Notes: generated by a model from the sequence alone, not told the origin. A stretch of DNA of 39,411 nt from Alphaproteobacteria bacterium (GCA_019240125.1 JAFAYW010000172.1:1-39411), one strand, 5' to 3'; positions 17,134 through 25,963 are shown, numbered from the stretch's first letter. Numbers and translations are program-made.

Positions 17134-18023
17134 CCGCCGACATCGCCCCCCTCCTGGTCGCCGCCGCGCCGGAACGCGAGAATGGCGAGCGGCCGTGGCA
17201 GCTCGCGCTGCACCGGTTGTGGCGGCGCAAAGCGGCGGTCGTGGGTTTTTCGGTCGTCGTGTTTTTTATTGCGCTGGCGGCGTTGGCGCCGCTGGTTTCG
17301 CCCTACGATCCGGTCGCGACGAATTTCCTGCTGGTGCGCAAGCCGCCGTCATTGCTGCACTGGTTCGGTACCGACGAGATCGGTCGCGATGTGCTGGCGC
17401 GGATGATCTGGGGCACTCGCGCCTCGCTATTGGCGGGCCTAGTTTCGGTCTCCCTGGCAATGATGACCGGCGTACCGCTTGGGCTGGTTTCGGGCTATGT
17501 CGGCAGCCTGCTCGATGCCGTCGTGATGCGCCTGATCGATGCGATGCTGGCGATTCCGTTTCTGATCCTCGCGATTGCACTGGCCGCGTTTCTCGGTCCC
17601 AGCCTGACGAACGCGATGATCGCGATCGGTGTGTCGCAGATGCCGATCTTTGTCCGCCTGACCCGCGCCCAGGTCCTGTCGGTCAAGCAGGAGGACTATG
17701 TTGAGGCCGCTCGAGCGGTCGGTAACCCGCATTACCGCATCCTGTTGCGACACATCCTGCCAAATATCGTGCCGCCTCTGCTGGTGCAGGCGACGCTCGC
17801 CAGTGCCGCGGCGATCATCGCCGAGGCCAGCCTCAGCTTTCTCGGCCTCGGACAGCAGCCGCCGGACCCGAGCTGGGGCAGCATGCTTAATACGGCTAAG
17901 AACTTCCTGTCGCAGGCGCCGTGGATGGCGATCTGGCCGGGCTTGGCGATCTTCGCGCTGGTGCTTTCGCTGAACCTGTTCGGCGACGGGTTGCGCGACG
18001 CGCTCGACCCGCGCCGCTCCTGA
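17130..18023 (+). CDS. ABC transporter permease, DppC type
   Basis: 297 residues. After a cytosolic N-terminus comes the conserved helix 1 region (WRRKAAVVGFSVVVFFIAL), then YDPVATNFLLVRKPPS and HWFGTDEIGRDVLARMIWGTRASL, typical of the DppC/OppC N-terminal OppC_N region. The EAA loop is DYVEAARAVGNPHYRILLRH, and the C-terminus has SFLGLGQQPPDPSWG. Partner of the DppB-type subunit, with which it shares an ATGA overlap. The gene ends 12 bases from the convergent denD stop, so no ATPase genes follow; the transporter must borrow them from elsewhere. Confidence 0.95.
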   Translation: MTADIAPLLVAAAPERENGERPWQLALHRLWRRKAAVVGFSVVVFFIALAALAPLVSPYDPVATNFLLVRKPPSLLHWFGTDEIGRDVLARMIWGTRASLLAGLVSVSLAMMTGVPLGLVSGYVGSLLDAVVMRLIDAMLAIPFLILAIALAAFLGPSLTNAMIAIGVSQMPIFVRLTRAQVLSVKQEDYVEAARAVGNPHYRILLRHILPNIVPPLLVQATLASAAAIIAEASLSFLGLGQQPPDPSWGSMLNTAKNFLSQAPWMAIWPGLAIFALVLSLNLFGDGLRDALDPRRS

Positions 18024-18035
18024 CGCGTTCGGAAA

Positions 18036-19016
18036 TCAGGCAACCAGCGTTTTCTGCAACGCCATATCGTCCTCGATAAAGGCCTGCACCACCTCGTCGA
18101 TATCGCGGTCGCGGCCAAAGCCGAGCGCCTCCGCGCGCGGCGCGGCGAGCGCGCGCGGCCAGCTGCCGACGATTGCCTGGATCTGCGCGTCCGGCTGCCA
18201 GCGCAGGCGGGCATGGGCCGCCTCGCCGCCGGCGCGACGCATCGCCGCCGCCATATCGCCGACCGATACCGAAAATCCCGGCAATTGCATGACCCGCGTC
18301 GCGCCAAAGGCCTCGCCCGGCAATCCCAACGCGTGCACCAGCCCGGCGACGATGCGGCGCGGCGAGGCCAATGCCATTACCGTCTCTGGTGTCACCGGGC
18401 AAACCGCATCGCGGCCGGTCAGCGGCTCGCGGATCATCGACGAGGCAAAGGTTGAGGCGGCGCGGTTCGGCAGACCCGGCCGCACCACTACGGTCGGTAA
18501 TCGCAGGGCGCGGCCGTCGACAAACCCCTTACGGCTGTAATCGTTGACCAATAACTCGCCGATCGCCTTCTGGGTGCCGTAGGAGCTTTGCGGCATGAGC
18601 GCGGTTTCCTCGCCCACCTCGGGCGGCAGGGCGCCGCCGTATACCGCGAGCGAGCTGGCGAAGATCAAGCGCGGCTGGCTGCCGAGCGCGCGGCACGCAT
18701 CGAGCACCGCCCGCGTGCCGTCGAGATTGACCCGGTAGCCGAGATCGGGATCGGCTTCCGCCTGACCGCTGACAATCGCCGCGAGATGGAACACGGCGTC
18801 GGTGCCGGGGGCAATCAGCTGCGCCACGGTAGCGCGATCGGCGATGTCACCGGTTACGACCCGTACGCGCTTGTCTTCCGGCAGCGGCAGCGCGGGTAGC
18901 GCATTGTCGAACAGCACCAGCTCATCGACCGGGCCGAGTGCGCTGCCCTCCGCGAGCAATTTCATCGCCACCCGGCGCCCGAGAAAGCCGCAGCCGCCGG
19001 TGATTACGATCCGCAT
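18036..19016 (-). CDS. denD: D-erythronate dehydrogenase-like NAD-dependent epimerase/dehydratase family protein
   Basis: 326 residues, extended short-chain dehydrogenase fold. Nucleotide-binding glycine motif TGGCGFLG at 6-13, catalytic residues S121/S122 in FASSLAVYGG, Y146 and K150 in SSYGTQK. The pattern with LPEDKRVRVVTGDIAD, FHLAAIVSGQAEADPDLGYRVNLDG and LRLPTVVVRPGLPNRAAS is that of DenD, which oxidises D-erythronate to 2-oxo-tetronate in tetronate catabolism. The next gene on the strand's upstream side is the matching isomerase OtnI, which supports the call. The kinase (OtnK) and aldolase/decarboxylase (OtnC) of the pathway are not in the window. Confidence 0.85.
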   Translation of the reverse strand: MRIVITGGCGFLGRRVAMKLLAEGSALGPVDELVLFDNALPALPLPEDKRVRVVTGDIADRATVAQLIAPGTDAVFHLAAIVSGQAEADPDLGYRVNLDGTRAVLDACRALGSQPRLIFASSLAVYGGALPPEVGEETALMPQSSYGTQKAIGELLVNDYSRKGFVDGRALRLPTVVVRPGLPNRAASTFASSMIREPLTGRDAVCPVTPETVMALASPRRIVAGLVHALGLPGEAFGATRVMQLPGFSVSVGDMAAAMRRAGGEAAHARLRWQPDAQIQAIVGSWPRALAAPRAEALGFGRDRDIDEVVQAFIEDDMALQKTLVA

Positions 19017-19051
19017 TGTCTGTGTCCTCGCTTGGGGCTGGCGATTGCGTT

Positions 19052-19175
19052 ACCCACCCCCACCCTCCCCCGCAAGCAGGAGAGGGGATCCCGTCGGCGT
19101 GGTCGCAACGCTATGCGATCTGCCCAAAAATAGCACCCTCCCCTGCTTGCGGGGGAGGGTGGGGGTGGGGGTGGG
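19052..19175. repeat. long intergenic inverted repeat between denD and otnI
   Basis: Arms 19052-19087 and 19135-19175 are near-perfect reverse complements (core CCCTCCCCCGCAAGCAGG / CCTGCTTGCGGGGGAGGG) around a 47-base spacer. Such C/G-rich palindromic elements are dispersed in intergenic regions of many alphaproteobacteria. It fills most of the 192-base denD-otnI gap, so it may affect readthrough from otnI into denD. Confidence 0.85.
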
Positions 19176-19208
19176 AGTAAGCTGCGCCCCGCTCTCCCCG
19201 CCGAAACG

Positions 19209-19994
19209 CTAACCGCCGATACCGTACTTCCGGGCCCAGCCGAGCCCGGCGACCGTGTCGCCCTTTGGCCGATACTCGCAGCCAATCCAGCCCGTGTAGC
19301 CGATCTCGTCGAACAGGTCGAACAGGAAGGGGTAGTTGATCTCGCCGACATCCGGCTCATTGCGGCCGGGGTTGCCGGCGATCTGGACATGCGGGTAATG
19401 CCCGGCGAGGTCGCGGATGTGGGTCGCGAGATCGCCCTCCATGATCTGCACGTGATACAGGTCGAGCTGCAGTTTCAGATTGGGACGCTTGACCTTTTCG
19501 ATGATGCGCAGCGCGTCCTGTGTGTAGTTAAGAAAATAGCCCGGGATATCGCGCGTGTTGATCGGCTCGATCAGCGCGTTCAACCCTTCCGGCGCCATCC
19601 GGTCAGCGGCCCAGCGCAGATTTTCGATATAGACGCGCTCGCCCTCCGCCTTGTCGCGCCCCGCCGGCCACAGCCCGGCCATGGTGTGCAGGTTTGGGCA
19701 TTTCGCGGCCTTGGCGTAGGTGATCGCCTTATCGACGCCGGCGCGGAATTCCGCTTCGCGACCCGGCTGGGCGGCGAGACCGCGCTCGTTCTTGCTCCAG
19801 TCGCCCGGCACCGTGTTGAACAGGCCAAGTTTCAGGCCGTTGCGCTCGAGTTTTTCGGCGATCACCTCGGGCGGGTGCTCGTAGGGAAAGAGGAATTCGA
19901 CCCCCTTGAACCCGGCCCGTGCCGCCGCGTCAAAGCGGTCGAGAAAGCCGATCTCCTGAAACATCATGCTGAGATTGGCGGCTAAATTCGGCAT
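19209..19994 (-). CDS. otnI: 2-oxo-tetronate isomerase / hydroxypyruvate isomerase-like TIM-barrel protein
   Basis: 261 residues, the usual size of Hyi/OtnI enzymes of the xylose-isomerase-like family. Metal and catalytic residues of the family are in place: E143 in LIEPINTRDIPGYFL, D178 in LQLDLYHVQIMEGDL, and E240 in GCEYRP; N-terminal ANLSMMFQEIGFLDRF and GVEFLFPYE are also standard. OtnI converts 2-oxo-tetronate to 3-oxo-tetronate, the step after DenD; Hyi interconverts hydroxypyruvate and tartronate semialdehyde. The neighbouring denD favours OtnI. GAAGGAG precedes ATG 19994; the frame is open to 20066 without a better start. Confidence 0.87.
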   Translation of the reverse strand: MPNLAANLSMMFQEIGFLDRFDAAARAGFKGVEFLFPYEHPPEVIAEKLERNGLKLGLFNTVPGDWSKNERGLAAQPGREAEFRAGVDKAITYAKAAKCPNLHTMAGLWPAGRDKAEGERVYIENLRWAADRMAPEGLNALIEPINTRDIPGYFLNYTQDALRIIEKVKRPNLKLQLDLYHVQIMEGDLATHIRDLAGHYPHVQIAGNPGRNEPDVGEINYPFLFDLFDEIGYTGWIGCEYRPKGDTVAGLGWARKYGIGG

Positions 19995-20147
19995 CGGCTT
20001 CTCCTTCGATGGTGCCCCACTCTTTCGCGTGAGCCCCCGAAACACAAGCCCGCGCGGCGCACGCAAGACAATCGGATACGCCCGCCTCTCGCTGGTTGCG
20101 GGGGTTTGCTAAAGTGCCGGCGGCTGAACAAAGGCAGGGAGGCAGGC

Positions 20148-20948
20148 ATGACCAGACTGGCCGGCAAGATCGCGCTGATCACCGGTGCCGCCTCCGGTCA
20201 GGGCGCGGCGGACGCCGAATTGTTCGTGCGCGAGGGCGCGGCGGTGATGCTGAGCGATATCGACGCCGCCGCTGGCGAGGCGGTGGCGGCGCGTCTGTCC
20301 GGACAGGGCGGCCGGGCCCTGTTTCGCGCGCAGGATGTGGCGGAAGAAGCGGGCTGGATCGAGACGGTGGCGGCAAGCGTCGCGGCGTTTGGCGGGCTGC
20401 ATGTCTTGGTCAACAATGCCGGGATCATCGCCCGGCAAAGCGTCATCGAGACGACGCTCGAGGCCTGGAACCGCACCCTGGCGGTCAACCTGACCGGGGC
20501 GATGCTGGGCATGAAGCACGCCGCGCCGGCGATGCGCGATTCCGGCGGCGGCTCGATCATCAACCTGTCCTCGACCGCCGGCATGACCGCGTATGACGAT
20601 GCCGCCTATACCGCGAGCAAATGGGGGCTGCGCGGCCTGACCAAATCAGCGGTACTGCAATTCGCGCCGTGGAACATCCGGGTCAACTCGATCCACCCCG
20701 GCACCATCGCCGAGACCAGCTTTGCGCGGCTCGGCGGCGAGGGGTTCGAGGCGGCGGCGGCGATGTCGATCCCGCTCGGCCGCCTGGGGATGCCGCAAGA
20801 AACAGCCGAGCTGGTGCTGTTTCTCGCCTCGGACGCGTCGAGCTTTATCAATGGCGCCGAGATTGCCATCGATGGGGGCTATATCGCCGCCGGTACCGTC
20901 CACCTGCGCAATCATCTGCGCGCGGAATATACCAGGCGGCGCAATTAG
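20148..20948 (+). CDS. SDR family NAD(P)-dependent oxidoreductase
   Basis: 266 residues, classical short-chain dehydrogenase. Cofactor motif TGAASGQG (12-19), NNAG at 89-92, catalytic S141/S142, Y154 and K158 (YTASK), and IHPGTIAE after the active site. D37 at the end of strand 2 (LSDIDA) suggests NAD(H) rather than NADP(H). Resembles FabG-like and glucose or steroid dehydrogenase-like members; the C-terminal tail HLRNHLRAEYTRRRN is longer than usual. GGGAGG precedes the ATG. It is divergent from otnI across 153 bases, so a role in the same sugar-acid pathway is possible but unproven. Its stop lies in a shared terminator hairpin. Confidence 0.92.
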   Translation: MTRLAGKIALITGAASGQGAADAELFVREGAAVMLSDIDAAAGEAVAARLSGQGGRALFRAQDVAEEAGWIETVAASVAAFGGLHVLVNNAGIIARQSVIETTLEAWNRTLAVNLTGAMLGMKHAAPAMRDSGGGSIINLSSTAGMTAYDDAAYTASKWGLRGLTKSAVLQFAPWNIRVNSIHPGTIAETSFARLGGEGFEAAAAMSIPLGRLGMPQETAELVLFLASDASSFINGAEIAIDGGYIAAGTVHLRNHLRAEYTRRRN

Positions 20949-20958
20949 CGCCGCCTGG
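20932..20958. terminator. hairpin between two convergent genes
   Basis: Perfect 11-bp stem CCAGGCGGCGC / GCGCCGCCTGG with loop AATTA. It spans the SDR stop codon and ends 7 bases before the stop of the convergent flavoprotein gene, so it can act in both directions. No long U-tract is present. Confidence 0.6.
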
Positions 20959-20964
20959 CAGAGT

Positions 20965-22182
20965 TCAGAGCCAGCTGGTATCCGGGTCGAGGCCGAGCAT
21001 GTATTGCCCGACGGTCTCGAAATGCAGCTGCCGCCCCTGCAGCTGTTGCGCGACCGAGTGGATGTCGCGGAAGCGGCGCTCGAACGGGTTGACGTTGAAG
21101 ATCGCGGTCGCGCCGGCGGCCTGGTAGAGAATATCGACGACTTCGAGCGAGGTGTGGATCGCATGGGTCGCGGCAAGGCGGATCGTCATGCGCTCGTCGA
21201 GGTTTATATGCCCGCGCGCATCCACCGCCTCGGTGATTGCCTCAAGCGAATAGCGCAGCCAGGTGCGGGCCGAAGCGAGGCGGGCTTCGCACTTCCCGAC
21301 CAGCGACTGGGTGACGTTGTTGTCGCGCATTGTCTTGCGCGAGCCCCGCGGGATCTTGTCATGCGCCAGATCGATGAAGTCTTCGAGTGTACCCTGCGCG
21401 ATGCCGAGCGCCACCGAGCCGAACCCGGCGGCATAAATCGAGAGGCTGCTGAATTTGTAGAGCAGGCCCGGTTCGTGCGCCGGCAGATCGCGGCGCGACA
21501 ATACGTTGACCGAGAAGGGCTCAGGCACGAACAGGTCGCGCACCGCGTATTTGTCGCTGCCGGTGCCGCGAAGGCCGATCGTGTGCCAGATATCGGTAAA
21601 TTCGGTCTCCGATTTCGGAAACAGCATTGTGCGCACCACCGGTGTCCCATCCGGGTTGAGGCGCGGGCCGCGATCCCCTTCCAGCACCGGCACATGGCAA
21701 CCGAGCCAAGTGGCATGATGGCTGCCGCTGGCAAACGACCAGTTCGCCGTCACCCGGTAGCCGCCGGGTACCGCGCGCGCCTCGCCGGGCCCCGGTCCCC
21801 AGGCCAGGATGCCATGCGGACTGCCGAAAATTTCCTGCGCGACCTCGGGTTCGAGATAGGCAGCGGTCATCGAACAGCCGGAATTCTGGTTGACGCACCA
21901 GGCGATGCTGGCGTTGACCTTGGCCAGTTCCTCGATGACGGGCACGTATTCCGACGGCAATAGTTCGGCGCCGCCGAGGGAGCGCGGCTGCAACAGCCGG
22001 AAGAAGCCGCGCGCGATCAGTTCCTCGATAACCTCGGGCGGGATCTCGCGCGCCTGATCGATATCCTCGCCCGACGCGGCGATCGTCGGCGCCAGCTCGC
22101 GAACCTGCGCAACGTAATCGTCAGCGACCGGGTCGAATGACACCCAATCGGCCGCCACCGGCTCGGCGGATAATGTCGCCAT
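20965..22182 (-). CDS. acyl-CoA dehydrogenase-like flavoprotein (group D flavin monooxygenase type)
   Basis: 405 residues with an AGGAGG site before ATG 22182. Acyl-CoA dehydrogenase fold, but the signature is that of the HsaA / HpaH-C2 / DszC group: IPPEVIEELIARGFFRLLQPRSLGGAELL near the N-terminus, NASIAWCVNQNSGCS, and NWSFASGSHHATWLGCHVP in the middle domain. In this group a reduced flavin from a partner reductase activates O2 for hydroxylation or desulfurisation of aromatic or heterocyclic compounds. The usual catalytic glutamate motif of true acyl-CoA dehydrogenases is not apparent. No reductase gene is adjacent. The substrate cannot be read. Confidence 0.82.
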   Translation of the reverse strand: MATLSAEPVAADWVSFDPVADDYVAQVRELAPTIAASGEDIDQAREIPPEVIEELIARGFFRLLQPRSLGGAELLPSEYVPVIEELAKVNASIAWCVNQNSGCSMTAAYLEPEVAQEIFGSPHGILAWGPGPGEARAVPGGYRVTANWSFASGSHHATWLGCHVPVLEGDRGPRLNPDGTPVVRTMLFPKSETEFTDIWHTIGLRGTGSDKYAVRDLFVPEPFSVNVLSRRDLPAHEPGLLYKFSSLSIYAAGFGSVALGIAQGTLEDFIDLAHDKIPRGSRKTMRDNNVTQSLVGKCEARLASARTWLRYSLEAITEAVDARGHINLDERMTIRLAATHAIHTSLEVVDILYQAAGATAIFNVNPFERRFRDIHSVAQQLQGRQLHFETVGQYMLGLDPDTSWL

Positions 22183-22331
22183 ACGATCCTCCTGCGGGCC
22201 TTGATTGGCTTCGGGCCCCGTACTCGGCCACACAGTGCACCGGCAGCCCGTCGCCCTGTCAAGGCGCCGGCTCGGCAAAAGCGCAGGTTTTATTGACGAC
22301 ATGTTCAGGATCGCCCCCTACGCTGTTCCAC

Positions 22332-23576
22332 GTGACACAGACCTGGGCACCGGATACCGAGGCGAATACGGGACAGCGCGGGCATTGGCTCAATGCCGAG
22401 CGCGTGCGCGCTTATTCATGGATTATCGTTGGCATTTTCGCGATCGTGCTGGCCGTCTGGACCATCCGATCCCTGCCCGACCTGGTCGATCCGCGCGGCA
22501 AGCCGCTGGGCTACGATTTCATGGCTTATTGGAGCACGGCGCGGCTGGCGCTGGCGGGCCAGGCCGCCGATGCGTTCGACTGGCAGGCGATCGTGCCGGT
22601 GCAGCATGCGGCGGTGCCATTCCGGGCGGAGTTCTGGTTTCCATGGCATTACCCGCCGACCTTCCTGCTGGCGGTCGCGCCGCTCGGACTGATGCCGTAC
22701 CCGGTGGCGCTCGCGGTGTTCCTCAGCGCGACGGCGGCGCTCTACGCCGCGCTCATTCCGCGGCTCATACCGGACCGGCGCTTCTGGATCGCCGCCGCGG
22801 CGCCAGCCGCGCTCCTCAATCTGCTCGACGGCCAGAACGCGTTCCTGACCGTGGCCCTTGCCGGCTTTGCCCTGTTGTGGCTGGAGCGGTGGCCGGTAGC
22901 GGCGGGCGTATTGGTCGGCCTGCTGGCGCTGAAACCCCATCTGGCGCCGCTGTTTCCGGTCGCATTGCTGGCCGGCGGGCATTGGCGCGCGATCGCGGCC
23001 GCGGCCGTCACCGTGGCAACGCTGGTGTTCGCGAGCATCGCGGCGTTCGGCTGGGTGAGCTGGTTGGCGTTCCTCGCGCATCTTCCGGTCAGCCAGGCGA
23101 TGGCCGACGCCGGCGCCGTGCCGTGGGACACGATGCCGAGTCCTTACGTCTTCGTGCTGTCGCTGGGCGGCCCGGTAGCAGCGGCGCGCGTCGCACAGGC
23201 AATCGTCGCGGTGTTCGCCGCCGGCCGCGTCTGGTCGGTATGGCGCCGTCGCGCGGCGCCGTTCGAGGCCAAGACAGCTAGCCTGATGACTGGCTCTCTG
23301 CTGGTCTCGCCCTATCTGTTCTATTACGACCTGCTCTGGCTAGTGCCGGCGGTGGCCTGGCTGGCACTGCTCGGGCTGCGCTCGGGGTTCCGGCGCGGCG
23401 AACGCGAGGTGCTGCTGTTTGCCTGGAGCGTCCCGGCAATCATGCAGCCGGTACAGATGCTGACCCATGTTCAGCTCGGCTTTCCGGCGGTGCTTCTGTT
23501 GTTGCTGTTGGCGGTGTGTCGCGCCTCGTCATTCACCGATTCTAGTGTTTTGTCGACACAACACAGCAACGGGTAG
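22332..23576 (+). CDS. GT87-type (DUF2029) polyprenol-linked glycosyltransferase, membrane protein
   Basis: 414 residues from GTG 22332, with about ten hydrophobic segments. The first periplasmic loop has GYDFMAYWSTARLALAGQAADAF (about 60-82), with D62, Y66 and W67, and later FPWHYPPTFLLAVAPLGLMPY; the D-x-x-x-Y-W and H-Y-P-P motifs are typical of GT-C glycosyltransferases of family 87, which use polyprenyl-phosphate sugars, for example the mannosyltransferases of actinobacteria. The acceptor is unknown. The start is uncertain: no good ribosome site is seen, and the frame is open to 22137, overlapping the divergent flavoprotein gene. Confidence 0.8.
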   Translation: MTQTWAPDTEANTGQRGHWLNAERVRAYSWIIVGIFAIVLAVWTIRSLPDLVDPRGKPLGYDFMAYWSTARLALAGQAADAFDWQAIVPVQHAAVPFRAEFWFPWHYPPTFLLAVAPLGLMPYPVALAVFLSATAALYAALIPRLIPDRRFWIAAAAPAALLNLLDGQNAFLTVALAGFALLWLERWPVAAGVLVGLLALKPHLAPLFPVALLAGGHWRAIAAAAVTVATLVFASIAAFGWVSWLAFLAHLPVSQAMADAGAVPWDTMPSPYVFVLSLGGPVAAARVAQAIVAVFAAGRVWSVWRRRAAPFEAKTASLMTGSLLVSPYLFYYDLLWLVPAVAWLALLGLRSGFRRGEREVLLFAWSVPAIMQPVQMLTHVQLGFPAVLLLLLLAVCRASSFTDSSVLSTQHSNG

Positions 23577-23651
23577 TGTGAAAGCCGAGTTGATATAAGG
23601 CCCACAGGTCACACCCTTCATCTTGCGGCCTTCGCCCGCCAGGATGACCCG

Positions 23652-25433
23652 GTGATCCAGCAACAACCCGCTTTTCTTGGTATCGAGCGCTCGGTATGTG
23701 GCCGCCGCTGGCGCGCACCGGTCAACGACGACAGCGCCGCGGCGCTGCTTGCCGGCCAGCTCGGCGTCCCCGATATTATCGCGCGATTGCTGACCCAGCG
23801 CGGCATCGGACCGGGCGAGGCCTCGGGCTTTCTGGCGCCGCGCCTGCGCGACCTGCTGCCCGACCCCGGCCATCTGCGCGATATGGGCGAGGCGGTCGCC
23901 CGCCTCGCCCATGCCGTGCGCGATGGCGAGAAGATCGTCGTGTTCGGCGATTACGATGTTGATGGCGCGACCGCCGCAGCCCTGCTGCTGCGGTTTTTCG
24001 CGGCGATCGGCGCCACCGCTGCGGTCTATGTGCCGGACCGGTTGCGCGAGGGCTATGGCCCGAATGCCCCGGCGCTGCGCCGCCTCAAGGAGGAAGGCGC
24101 CGGCCTCGTCGTGACGGTGGATTGCGGCGCCACCGCGCACGAGCCGCTGGCCGCGGCACGCGACGCCGGGCTCGACGTGATTGTCGTCGATCATCATGTG
24201 ACCGAACCGCTATTGCCGCCTGCCCTTGCCTTGATCAACCCCAACCGGCTCGATGAAACCAGCCCGCACGGCGTGCTTGCGGCGGTTGGAGTGGCGTTTC
24301 TGCTGGTCGTTGCACTTAACCGCGCCTTGCGCGATGCCGGCTGGTATGCCGCGCGCCGCGAGCCGGACCTGTTGCAGTGGCTCGACCTCGTGGCACTCGG
24401 CACGGTGTGCGACGTGGTGCCATTGAAGGGTCTCAATCGCGCGCTGGTGTCGCAGGGGCTGCGCGTCGCGCGCCGCGCCGCCAACCCGGGTTTGCGCGCT
24501 CTGGCCGCGGTCGGTGGGGTGGGCGCCACGCTCGACGCCTATCATCTTGGGTTTGTATTGGGGCCGCGTGTCAATGCCGGCGGCCGGGTCGGTGCGTCCG
24601 ATCTCGGTGCCCGGCTTCTCTCGACCGACGACCCGATCCTCGCCGCCGAACTGGCGCAGCAGCTCGACGCGTTCAACCGCGAGCGCCGCGACATCGAGGC
24701 CGAGACGGTACGCCAAGCCATCGAGCTGGTCGAGGGCGGGCCGCAATCGCCGGCGCTGGTGTTTACCGCGGCCGAGGGCTGGCACCCCGGTGTCATCGGC
24801 ATCGTCGCGGCTCGGCTCAAGGAACGCTACGAGCGCCCGGCCTGCGTCGTGGCGCTCAGCGACGGCGTCGGAAAAGGCTCGGGACGCTCGGTGCCGGGGC
24901 AGGCGCTCGGGCAGGCGGTGATCGCCGCGCGGCAGGCCGGGTTGCTGATCAATGGCGGCGGTCACGCCATGGCAGCCGGGTTCACCGTCGCGCTGGACCA
25001 GCTGGGCGCGCTGCGTGATTTTCTCGCCGAGCGGCTGGGGGATGGCTTCGTCAGCGAGCCGCCGGTGCCCGAACTGGCGATCGACGCCGCGCTATCGGCG
25101 GCCGGCGCGGTCGGCGGTTTGATCCGGCACGTCGAGGCGTTGGCGCCGTTTGGTGCCGCCAATCCGGAGCCTCGCTTTGCCTTCGCCGGACTTCTGGTGT
25201 CGCAGGCCGAGCCGGTCGGCACCGGTCATATGCGCGTTACCCTGAATGACCCGCTCGGCGCGGCCCGCCTCAATGCGATCGCTTTCCGGGTCGCCGACGC
25301 ACCGTTGGGGCAGTTTCTGACCGCATCGCGCGGCCGCGCCATCCACGTCGCCGGCCATCTGCGCCGCGACGATTACCGCGGCGGCGAAGCGGTGCAATTG
25401 ACGATCGACGACGCCGCGGCGGTCGCGGGATAG
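23652..25433 (+). CDS. recJ: single-stranded-DNA-specific exonuclease RecJ
   Basis: 593 residues, normal RecJ length. RecJ degrades single-stranded DNA 5' to 3' in recombination and mismatch repair. The DHH-domain metal ligands are visible: D100, D102 and D104 in VFGDYDVDGA, and D180-H181-H182 in VVDHHVTE; VALGTVCDVVPL is the next conserved block. The DHHA1 domain has GGGHAMAAGFTV (nucleic-acid binding), and the C-terminal OB region contains APFGAANPEP. The GTG start has AGGA upstream. It lies 75 bases after the glycosyltransferase gene and converges on the MarR gene with a 2-base gap. Confidence 0.97.
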   Translation: MIQQQPAFLGIERSVCGRRWRAPVNDDSAAALLAGQLGVPDIIARLLTQRGIGPGEASGFLAPRLRDLLPDPGHLRDMGEAVARLAHAVRDGEKIVVFGDYDVDGATAAALLLRFFAAIGATAAVYVPDRLREGYGPNAPALRRLKEEGAGLVVTVDCGATAHEPLAAARDAGLDVIVVDHHVTEPLLPPALALINPNRLDETSPHGVLAAVGVAFLLVVALNRALRDAGWYAARREPDLLQWLDLVALGTVCDVVPLKGLNRALVSQGLRVARRAANPGLRALAAVGGVGATLDAYHLGFVLGPRVNAGGRVGASDLGARLLSTDDPILAAELAQQLDAFNRERRDIEAETVRQAIELVEGGPQSPALVFTAAEGWHPGVIGIVAARLKERYERPACVVALSDGVGKGSGRSVPGQALGQAVIAARQAGLLINGGGHAMAAGFTVALDQLGALRDFLAERLGDGFVSEPPVPELAIDAALSAAGAVGGLIRHVEALAPFGAANPEPRFAFAGLLVSQAEPVGTGHMRVTLNDPLGAARLNAIAFRVADAPLGQFLTASRGRAIHVAGHLRRDDYRGGEAVQLTIDDAAAVAG

Positions 25434-25435
25434 GC

Positions 25436-25885
25436 TTACGCGGGCGCGACGAACTCGCTGCCGACGACCTCGCGCAGCAGGCCGCGCAGGTGCTCGGCGC
25501 GGTCGTCGCCAAACACTGTGTCGAAGCGGCTCTGCGCTTCAACCCAGCAATGATAGGCCTGCTGATATTTCTCGGCGCCGGCCGGGGTCAGGCGTAACTC
25601 GCGGCGGCGGCGATCGGCCGGGGAAGCGACGACCTCGATCAGCCCGTCACGCTCCAAGGGCAGGATGTTGCGGCCGAGCGTCGTGCGGTCCATGACAAGC
25701 GCCGCAGCGAGCGTATTGATCGTCATCGGACCGCCACGCCGCAATCGGCTGAGGATCCCGTATTGGGTCACCCGCAGCCCGATCGGCGCCAGCACATGAT
25801 CATAGAACTGCGTTACATGGCGCGCCGCGGAGCGGATCGCGAAGCAGTTGCAGTGCGAGTAATCCAGCGTCCTATCCAAACTCAA
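25436..25885 (-). CDS. MarR family transcriptional regulator
   Basis: 149 residues, one winged-helix domain. N-terminal dimerisation helices begin HCNCFAIRSAARHVTQFYDHVLAP, followed by GLRVTQYGILSRL, the recognition helix region TINTLAAALVMDRTTLGRNI, and the wing ASPADRRRRELRLTPAG. These sequences are characteristic of MarR repressors responding to small aromatic or oxidised ligands; C12 and C14 (HCNCF) could sense redox state, which is inference. The start is a TTG at 25885 with GGAG upstream; a second TTG at 25879 is possible. It lies 78 bases downstream of the ThDP enzyme on the same strand and may control that gene. Confidence 0.9.
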   Translation of the reverse strand: MSLDRTLDYSHCNCFAIRSAARHVTQFYDHVLAPIGLRVTQYGILSRLRRGGPMTINTLAAALVMDRTTLGRNILPLERDGLIEVVASPADRRRRELRLTPAGAEKYQQAYHCWVEAQSRFDTVFGDDRAEHLRGLLREVVGSEFVAPA

Positions 25886-25963
25886 ATCGAGGCTCCGCGC
25901 CGCGTTGAAATGCGCGTATGTGCGCGAGTTACTTAAGGCGCCGGCGGCGAATAATCCAGGATT

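Noticed and set aside
19052..19175. CRISPR-like or phage attachment repeat
   Set aside because: Only one inverted pair with no spacer array, and no integrase or tRNA nearby; it fits a dispersed intergenic palindromic element.
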